From positions 1 to 10,815 of the forward strand of contig JAHEAK010000119.1 in NCBI GenBank assembly GCA_024642805.1: DNA of 10,815 nucleotides. The letters run 5' to 3'. This DNA is from Kofleriaceae bacterium. GTDB taxonomy: Bacteria > Myxococcota_A > Polyangia > Haliangiales > Haliangiaceae. Shown piece by piece: positions 6,113-10,815 of this stretch (within the stretch, counting starts at the first letter, position 1; each line of letters begins with the position of its first letter). The notes beneath the pieces are model-generated. The model ran no database searches. It saw only the letters and a program-made list of their open reading frames with translations, and was not told where the DNA came from. Both the position numbers and the translations under genes were made by a program.

Positions 6113-7480
6113 CTACTCGCTCTGACCGGTGATGAGCTGAAATTCGACACGGCGATTGGCCTCACGACCCTTCTTGGTCGCGTTGTCCTCTTTCGGAAGG
6201 CTAGGTCCGTAGCCTTTTGCTCGCAACCTGTCAGCGGCTATGCCCTTGCTTACCAGGTAGTCGACGACGGCTTGCGCACGGTCTTGGCTGAGCTTGGTGT
6301 TGACCTCCTCGGTGCCTTCGGTGTCGGTGTGACCTTGTACCTCGACACGCACGCCGGCGTACTCAGTGAACACGGCGACCGCCTGATCGAGAATCGCAAA
6401 GGAGCTGGGACGAATCTTTGCCGAATTGCGCTGGAAGACGATGCCCTGGATGACTCCAGAGAATTGCTGCACCTTCTCGGGGACCGTGTCAGGGCAGCCG
6501 TCGTCGTCCTCGAAGCCGTTCTTGGTCTCCGCTTCGACCGGGCAGCGATCGTCGGCGTCGACAATGCCATCGCTGTCGTTGTCTGGATCTGGGCAGCCGT
6601 CGATGTCCATGAAGTCATCCATGTCCTCGGCTTGATCGCGACATTCGTCTTGCGCGTCGAGGATGCCATCGCCGTCGTTGTCGAGATCGGGACAGCCGTC
6701 TTGATCTTCGAAGTCGTCGATGTCCTCGGCTTCCTTGGCATACTGGTCAACGCCATCGAGCACGCCGTCGCCGTCGTTGTCGAGCTCGGGACAGCCGTCG
6801 TCGTCCTCGAACTCATCCATGTCTTCGGCTTCGGTAGGGCATTTGTCGGCCTCGTTGGCAATCCCGTCACCGTCGTCGTCGAGCATTTTGGGCGGCGGGG
6901 GTGGCGCGTCACCGAAGGTCTTGTAGAAGCCAAGGAAGAACTCGCCATCCGTGGTCACCGACTCTGACTCGCTCGATGGCGGCAAGAGCAGGCGCAGGTC
7001 CGCGCGCACGCCCCAGTTGTCCTCGAAGTCGTATTTGGCACCGATACCGGCATGCACAAGCATGTCGCTCTCCGAACTAAAGAGCCGCTCGTCGTCGGAG
7101 GAAGAGGTCAGAGCACCGAAGCCGGCCAAAACGAAAGGCCGAAAGCTGCCCTGCATGAGATGCGCGAGGGCATGGGCGCGCCATCCAAAGGCGACCACAT
7201 CGACGCCGGCATTGCGAGCGGCCGTGGGCATGATGGCCAGCTCGCCTTCGAGATCGACTCGCTTGGTCAAGACAAAACCAGTGCGAACACCGAAGGCGAG
7301 GCCATTCTCGAGCGAGTCGGCGTCTGCCTCATCGACGCTGCCGAGCTCGTTGTTCTCGCTAAAGAGGTGGGCGCCGCCGAAGACGCTGAACTCGCCCTTT
7401 CGCTCGGCACGCGCGTTGGGCACATAGGCCACGGCCAGCAAGGCAGCGGCACAGACAAAGGAAACTTGAATTTTGTACAT
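6113..7480 (-). CDS. OmpA-family protein: beta-barrel, four TSP3 repeats, peptidoglycan-binding domain
   Basis: A 455-residue outer-membrane protein that should tether the outer membrane to peptidoglycan. In order: signal peptide (1-25, cleavage after ARA); small OmpA-type beta-barrel (about 29-190) ending in FFLGFYKTF; a Pro-rich hinge (193-198, six prolines); four tandem thrombospondin-type-3 repeats (200-331), rich in DxDxDG calcium-binding loops; and an OmpA C-terminal domain (about 335-452) with GHTDTEG and GREANRRVEF, which carry the Asp and Arg known to grip diaminopimelate in this family. The second TSP3 repeat lacks the first Cys of the pair. AGGAG sits five bases before the ATG at 7480. 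The gene starts eight bases after the DUF481-type barrel gene ends, and its ribosome binding site overlaps that gene's stop codon, so translation is probably coupled. The domain calls are firm; which surface function it serves is unknown. Confidence 0.95.
   Translation of the reverse strand: MYKIQVSFVCAAALLAVAYVPNARAERKGEFSVFGGAHLFSENNELGSVDEADADSLENGLAFGVRTGFVLTKRVDLEGELAIMPTAARNAGVDVVAFGWRAHALAHLMQGSFRPFVLAGFGALTSSSDDERLFSSESDMLVHAGIGAKYDFEDNWGVRADLRLLLPPSSESESVTTDGEFFLGFYKTFGDAPPPPPKMLDDDGDGIANEADKCPTEAEDMDEFEDDDGCPELDNDGDGVLDGVDQYAKEAEDIDDFEDQDGCPDLDNDGDGILDAQDECRDQAEDMDDFMDIDGCPDPDNDSDGIVDADDRCPVEAETKNGFEDDDGCPDTVPEKVQQFSGVIQGIVFQRNSAKIRPSSFAILDQAVAVFTEYAGVRVEVQGHTDTEGTEEVNTKLSQDRAQAVVDYLVSKGIAADRLRAKGYGPSLPKEDNATKKGREANRRVEFQLITGQSE
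6488..6883 (-). repeat. Four in-frame 99-bp repeats encoding TSP3 calcium-binding units
   Basis: Residues 200-232, 233-265, 266-298 and 299-331 of the OmpA protein are four contiguous units of exactly 33 residues. The pattern is (L/P)D-[ND]-D-x-DG-(I/V)...D...C...EAED...F-D-DGCP. The seven Cys fall at unit positions 15 and 31, except unit 2, which has Tyr247 at position 15. Asp and Glu make up about half of each unit, as expected for calcium-coordinating repeats. Confidence 0.92.
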
Positions 7481-7485
7481 GGCGG

Positions 7486-7490
7486 CTCCT
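7486..7490 (-). promoter_or_regulatory. Ribosome binding site of the OmpA gene, overlapping upstream stop
   Basis: On the minus strand TAGGAGCCGCC precedes ATG 7480. The TAG is the stop of the DUF481-type gene and supplies the first two bases of AGGAG, leaving a five-base spacer. The arrangement points to translational coupling of the two genes. Confidence 0.8.
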
Positions 7491-8415
7491 AGAGGAAGTT
7501 GACGATGATGGTGGCTTCGGTCTTGGTGTCGAGCTTTTGCGCTTCGGGCACAAAGCCGGCCTCAAAGGGAGTCTTAGGGAAGGAGGGCAGCGCCGAGGGC
7601 ACGTTGTCGTAGCGGGCCTCGAAGCCGAAGCGAAAGTTGACGTCCTTGTAGATGGTCGTGGTCAGCGAGATCTTGCTGGTCAGACGCGCGTCTTCGAAGC
7701 GATCTGCTGGGCCGGTTGGCGTTTTGAGCTTGTTGACGTTGAACAAGCCTTCCAGGGACGCGGCCAAGCCAGAGTCTGCACTGAGCTTGCCCTCGTAGCC
7801 GGCGAAGGCGCGCAGCGAGTGGTTGGAGAAGCCCTTGCCGACGACAGGATTCTCGTAGCTGTAGTCGTAACCGCCCTCGGCGACCAGATTGTGGCGGGCG
7901 CTCTCATAGGCGGTTCGGCTGTAGCCGACTTGTCCGCCGCCGATGAACTGCTTACCAGCTGGCTTGTCGGTTGCTCCCTGCGCACTTACGTACAGTGCAT
8001 CCGCATCGCTGAGGAAGCGATCGTAGCGGGCCTTGCCGTTGAGGGCGCGAGCGGTGGTTTGAATGAGTCGCTGGTACTCGTTGGGACCGATGTCGCCATC
8101 GGCATCGGCGTCGTTGGCAAGGTAGATGCTGGAGCGGGCATAGGCGCCACTCGCTTCGACCTGGAACTTGTTCTTGTTGGCCTTGCGAGACGCCTTGGCG
8201 CCGGCCGAGAGCGTGGTCGAGCGCGAGTTGCCGGTCGCGAGAATCAGACCAGCGAGTGCGCCAGCCTTCCACTCGGGCTTCTCGGCTTTTTTGAGCTCTT
8301 TGGCTTCATCCTCACTGGTGTGAGTGAATTTAGGATCGTCGGCCCAGGCGCTGGTTGCTGCCAAGAGCAGACCGGTTCCGAGGCAGAGAGAAATGAACGA
8401 AGATGAGCGGATCAC
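7489..8415 (-). CDS. DUF481-type (YdiY-like) outer-membrane beta-barrel with EF-hand-like loop
   Basis: A 308-residue predicted outer-membrane barrel. The signal peptide is 1-25 (Arg3, hydrophobic 7-20, cleavage after AWA). A charged helix (33-47) precedes the first strand WKAGALAGLILATGNS, which with its TGNS turn is the hallmark of the DUF481 family. Alternating hydrophobic/polar strands continue to the end, and the protein closes with ATIIVNFL, a good C-terminal beta signal apart from the final Leu after Phe. Between strands 3 and 4 lies a perfect EF-hand loop (102-113). If strand 1 runs outward from the periplasm, this loop is extracellular. The GTG start at 8415 has AGGAG five bases upstream in the same TAGGAGCC context as the OmpA gene. 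Upstream, 87 bases separate it from the channel gene. Function of the family is not settled; a porin or structural barrel is possible. Confidence 0.88.
   Translation of the reverse strand: MIRSSSFISLCLGTGLLLAATSAWADDPKFTHTSEDEAKELKKAEKPEWKAGALAGLILATGNSRSTTLSAGAKASRKANKNKFQVEASGAYARSSIYLANDADADGDIGPNEYQRLIQTTARALNGKARYDRFLSDADALYVSAQGATDKPAGKQFIGGGQVGYSRTAYESARHNLVAEGGYDYSYENPVVGKGFSNHSLRAFAGYEGKLSADSGLAASLEGLFNVNKLKTPTGPADRFEDARLTSKISLTTTIYKDVNFRFGFEARYDNVPSALPSFPKTPFEAGFVPEAQKLDTKTEATIIVNFL
8077..8112 (-). other. Canonical EF-hand calcium loop within the DUF481-type barrel
   Basis: Residues 102-113 read DADADGDIGPNE: Asp at positions 1, 3 and 5, Gly at 6, Ile at 8 and Glu at 12, matching every key position of the EF-hand loop. 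The flanks (LAN before, YQRL after) are short, so this is a loop grafted between two strands rather than a paired helix-loop-helix. Confidence 0.75.
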
Positions 8416-8502
8416 GATGGCTCCTAATGAGATGTGGTGTCGATAGCTACTGAGTTCGATGCAGGTTGGATACGACGCCGAATAGTACGATTGCCTGCGC
8501 TG
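8416..8502 (-). promoter_or_regulatory. Leader between channel gene and DUF481-type gene
   Basis: These 87 bases hold AGGAG (8421-8425), the ribosome binding site of the DUF481-type gene. The gap is long enough for a separate promoter, but I see no clear -35/-10 pair or terminator. Whether the channel gene is co-transcribed with the two barrel genes is open. Confidence 0.4.
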
Positions 8503-9327
8503 CTATTGCACCTGATGCAGATGCACATCGCGCTGTGGGAAGGGGATCGAGATACCGTTGGCGTCCAGGGCGAGCTTGATTTGCTCGGTGAGGGCGAATT
8601 TCGTCGCCCAAAAATCACTTACCGCCACCCAGGGGCGGACCACCAGGTTGACACTGCTGTCGCCAAGCTCCGAGACCGCGATGGTGCATTTGGGCTCCTT
8701 GAGCACGCGCTCGTCCCCCGACACGATCTCGGTCAAGACCTCCTTGGCCTTCTTGATGTCGTCGCCGTAGCCAATGCCCACCACCATGTCGATGCGCAAG
8801 ATGCCCTTGGCACTGATGTTCTCGATGACAGCGCCGGTGACCTGGGCGTTGGGAATGATGATGGTGCGGTTGTCGCCCGTCACCATGATGGTGTTGAAGA
8901 CCTCGATGGTCTCGACGGTGCCGATCGTGCCGGCGAGCTGAACCAGGTCGCCAATCTTGTACGGGCGGAAGATAATGATCATCACGCCGGAGGCAAAGTT
9001 GCCAAGGGATCCCTGTAGGGCAAAACCGACGGCCAGTCCCGCGGCACCCAGAATGGCGACGGCGGCAGTGGTTTGCACGCCAAGTCTCTCCAGAGCCGCA
9101 ATGACCACGACGGCCATCAAGAGGCCGCGCAGCACGCTGGTGAGGAATTTGCGAAGCGACTCATCGACGCGGCCATCGATGATCTTGTCGACGCCACCGA
9201 CGATGGCACGCACAATCATCTTGCCGATGACGAAGACCAGACTAGCGATGACCAGCCGCAGGCCAAAGGGCACCAGGTATTCGTTGGCGACGTAGCGCAG
9301 GTAGTTGACGCTCAATTCAAACTGCAT
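8503..9327 (-). CDS. mscS: Small-conductance mechanosensitive channel MscS
   Basis: A 274-residue inner-membrane channel, close in length to E. coli MscS (286), that opens under membrane tension and lets solutes escape on hypo-osmotic shock. Helices TM1 (about 19-43), TM2 (64-82) and TM3 (86-120) are followed by the cytoplasmic beta domain (RPYKIGDLV, IIIPNAQV) and an alpha/beta domain ending in GISIPFPQRDVHLHQV, all closely matching MscS. The pore helix GAAGLAVGFALQGSLGN aligns without gaps: the first gate Leu (E. coli 105) is Leu98, the second (Leu109) is Phe102, and the kink glycines 113 and 121 are Gly106 and Gly114. ATG 9327 has GGGAGA about five bases upstream and gives an N-terminus of normal length. 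The open frame extends further up to 9438, but that extra part is Cys/Arg-rich and unlike the family. It is divergent from a BCCT transporter gene, a fitting osmotic partner. Confidence 0.95.
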   Translation of the reverse strand: MQFELSVNYLRYVANEYLVPFGLRLVIASLVFVIGKMIVRAIVGGVDKIIDGRVDESLRKFLTSVLRGLLMAVVVIAALERLGVQTTAAVAILGAAGLAVGFALQGSLGNFASGVMIIIFRPYKIGDLVQLAGTIGTVETIEVFNTIMVTGDNRTIIIPNAQVTGAVIENISAKGILRIDMVVGIGYGDDIKKAKEVLTEIVSGDERVLKEPKCTIAVSELGDSSVNLVVRPWVAVSDFWATKFALTEQIKLALDANGISIPFPQRDVHLHQVQ

Positions 9328-9432
9328 AGTTTCTCCCAAGGCGCGGCGAGGGCCCGCGCTGCACGTGCAACGACGACCGAGCCTCACCCCCGATGCTCGA
9401 GACTCGATGCAGTTCTCACACAGGAAGGACGC
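9328..9432. promoter_or_regulatory. Divergent promoter region mscS / BCCT with two palindromes
   Basis: These 105 bases separate the two divergent starts. Two perfect short palindromes lie inside: TGCACGTGCA (9360-9369) and TCGAGACTCGA (9397-9407). The second is flanked by a direct repeat GATGC (9392-9396 and 9406-9410). AGGA/AAGGA at 9422-9429 is the ribosome binding site of the transporter. I cannot place -35/-10 boxes with confidence. Confidence 0.45.
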
Positions 9433-10815
9433 ATGCACAAGTCCACGGGTCGCACCAGACTGCGATACGATGCGTGGGTGGCGAGGCGGCTCTCATTTCG
9501 GATCAATCTGTTTCACGTGGCCGTTCCGATGATTGCCATCGTGGTGGCGGCCGGCCTCATTGCCCCCAAGGCTCTCGCCGAGGGTGCGACCTCTTTCACC
9601 AAAGTCTGGTTCGATTCTCTCGACTGGTTCTTCATGCTGACCACCAGCGGCATGTTGGTCCTTGGCCTGTGGCTGGCTGGTTCACGATTTGGCGGCATCG
9701 TCCTTGGCAAGCCGGGAGAGGCTCCCGAGTTTTCGACGATGTCGTGGCTGGCCATGCTCTTTGCTGCCGGCATGGGCACGGGCATCCTCTTTTGGGGTGT
9801 CGCCGAGCCGCTCACCCATTACATGGGTGCGCCGGGCGTAATTGGGCAGAGCGCGCATGCGGCCCGCAACGCCATGGTCGTGACCGGCTTGCACTGGGGC
9901 TTGCACGCCTGGGCCGTCTACGCGATCGCGGCCCTGGTTCTGGCCTATTTCTGCTTTCGACGCGATCGCGCCTATCTACCCGGCGAGCCCATCCGCGATG
10001 TCTTTCCCGGGGCATGGGCGGCACCGCTTGCCACACTCACCGATCTCCTGGCGGTCATGGCCATCGTCTTTGGTGTCGCCGGCGCGATGACCATGGGCAC
10101 CTTTCAAATTCAAACCGGTCTGCACATCGTCTTCGGCGTGAGTCCTGACTCACTGGAAGTCGCAAGCGCGATCCTGGTCGTGCTGGTCGCTTCCTATATG
10201 AGCTCGGCCGCCACCAGTCTCGACAAGGGCATCAAGTGGCTGTCCAACATCAACATCGCCATTGCGCTCTTGCTGGCGGCCTTTCTGCTCATCGTCGGAC
10301 CGACCGCCTATTTGCTCAAGGGCTATGTGGTCGGCGTCGGTGACTACCTCACCCAGTTGCCGCGCCTCTCGCTGCAGCTCTTTCCCTACTCGGACTCGGA
10401 AGGCTGGCTGCACGGATGGACGCTCACCTACTTCGTCTGGTGGATTGCCTGGGCACCCTTCGTCGGTGTCTTCGTGGCTCGCATCAGTCGCGGTCGCACG
10501 ATTCGCGAGTTCTTGCTCGGGGTCATGTTCGTGCCCGCCTTCTTCTCCTTGCTGTGGTTCGCCATCTTCGGAGGCGCCGGTCTGTACCAGGAGATTCACG
10601 GCGCCGGTGGCCTGGTGGGCATCGTGCAAGAGGACACGACTCGCGCCCTCTTCGCTCTCTTTAGTCACTATCCGCTCAGCAAGCTCTTGTCGGTGGTGGC
10701 CGTCTTGTTGGTCTTCGTCTTCATGGTTACCAGTGTCGACAGCGCCACCTTCGTGCTCGGCATGCTCACCAGTGAAGGTGCCATGGATCCCCCGCGCGCT
10801 CGCAAGATCACCTGG
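9433..10815 (+). CDS. BCCT-family osmolyte transporter, partial (3' end beyond right edge)
   Basis: The first 461 residues of a betaine/carnitine/choline-type secondary transporter, open to the window edge. ATG 9433 has AGGAAGGA just upstream. Recognisable segments in order: basic N-terminus, TM1 (about 24-50), TM2 (62-82), TM3 with the Gly-rich GMGTG (113-117) followed by FWGVAEP, TM4 with WGLHAWAVY (Trp155, Trp160, Tyr163, the spacing of the BetP aromatic box), the DKGIKWLSNINI segment, and TM8 WTLTYFVWWIAW (329-340) followed by PFVGVFVARISRGRTIREF. The family imports betaine and similar solutes coupled to Na+ or H+, or exchanges them. The aromatic cage suggests a quaternary ammonium substrate, but betaine, choline, carnitine and ectoine cannot be told apart here. 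TM8 differs from the common signature: Phe334 replaces the first Trp and Thr332 a usual Phe. Divergent from mscS, which fits an osmotic role. Confidence 0.95.
   Translation, partial: MHKSTGRTRLRYDAWVARRLSFRINLFHVAVPMIAIVVAAGLIAPKALAEGATSFTKVWFDSLDWFFMLTTSGMLVLGLWLAGSRFGGIVLGKPGEAPEFSTMSWLAMLFAAGMGTGILFWGVAEPLTHYMGAPGVIGQSAHAARNAMVVTGLHWGLHAWAVYAIAALVLAYFCFRRDRAYLPGEPIRDVFPGAWAAPLATLTDLLAVMAIVFGVAGAMTMGTFQIQTGLHIVFGVSPDSLEVASAILVVLVASYMSSAATSLDKGIKWLSNINIAIALLLAAFLLIVGPTAYLLKGYVVGVGDYLTQLPRLSLQLFPYSDSEGWLHGWTLTYFVWWIAWAPFVGVFVARISRGRTIREFLLGVMFVPAFFSLLWFAIFGGAGLYQEIHGAGGLVGIVQEDTTRALFALFSHYPLSKLLSVVAVLLVFVFMVTSVDSATFVLGMLTSEGAMDPPRARKITW

Noticed and set aside
6044..6967. Plus-strand open frame (307 codons) opposite the OmpA gene
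   Set aside because: Its Val/Ala/Ile-rich repeats are the complement of the TSP3 Asp codons; the OmpA reading has unmistakable domains.
7537..8406. Plus-strand open frame (289 codons) opposite the DUF481-type gene
   Set aside because: Mirror frame of a barrel gene with a signal peptide and good start; the antisense product resembles nothing known.
9328..9438. Upstream extension of mscS to 9438
   Set aside because: It would add 37 Cys/Arg-rich residues absent from MscS proteins, whereas ATG 9327 has GGGAGA upstream and a normal N-terminus.
9393..10148. Alternative plus-strand frame (251 codons) overlapping the BCCT gene
   Set aside because: It is His/Arg/Gly-rich and out of frame with the BCCT motifs, which run continuously in the other frame.

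Overview
This 10.8 kb window is GC-rich chromosomal DNA, densely packed with genes of a Gram-negative bacterium. The mix of genes points to Myxococcota, probably the Haliangium/Kofleriaceae side. The clues are a Hanks-type Ser/Thr kinase with a periplasmic TPR domain, a lipoprotein with an Asp/Ala/Pro-rich linker after the lipid-bearing Cys, an OmpA protein with thrombospondin-type-3 calcium repeats, and many secreted proteins without a named function. This placement is an inference from gene style; there is no rRNA or marker gene. I see no mobile element, CRISPR array, tRNA or rRNA. No gene-free stretch exceeds about 235 bases.

Layout. Bases 1-309 (-) hold the start of a lipoprotein gene that runs off the left edge. 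A 68-base divergent gap separates it from a transmembrane Ser/Thr kinase (378-2300, +). Next come two divergently transcribed paralogues with a secreted CsgG/FlgO-like domain: a short one (2352-3107, -) and a long one with an extra C-terminal region (3341-5092, +). Between them lies a gap with a degenerate 13-bp tandem repeat. A minus-strand block follows. Read in the direction of transcription it holds a mechanosensitive channel (9327-8503), a DUF481-type outer-membrane barrel (8415-7489), an OmpA/TSP3 protein (7480-6113), a LapA-domain membrane protein (6020-5730) and a small lipoprotein (5693-5166). The last gene (9433 to the right edge, +) is a BCCT osmolyte transporter, divergent from the channel.

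How the genes may work together. Nearly everything here acts at the cell envelope. The MscS channel (solute release on hypo-osmotic shock) and the BCCT carrier (solute uptake on hyper-osmotic shock) share a 105-base divergent promoter region with two perfect short palindromes. The DUF481 barrel and the OmpA protein form a tight pair: the stop codon of the first overlaps the ribosome binding site of the second, and both carry calcium-binding signatures (one canonical EF-hand loop; four exact 33-residue TSP3 repeats). The kinase and the two CsgG-like proteins all combine a signalling or scaffold domain with helical repeats predicted to be outside the cytoplasm. A functional link between them is possible but rests only on proximity.
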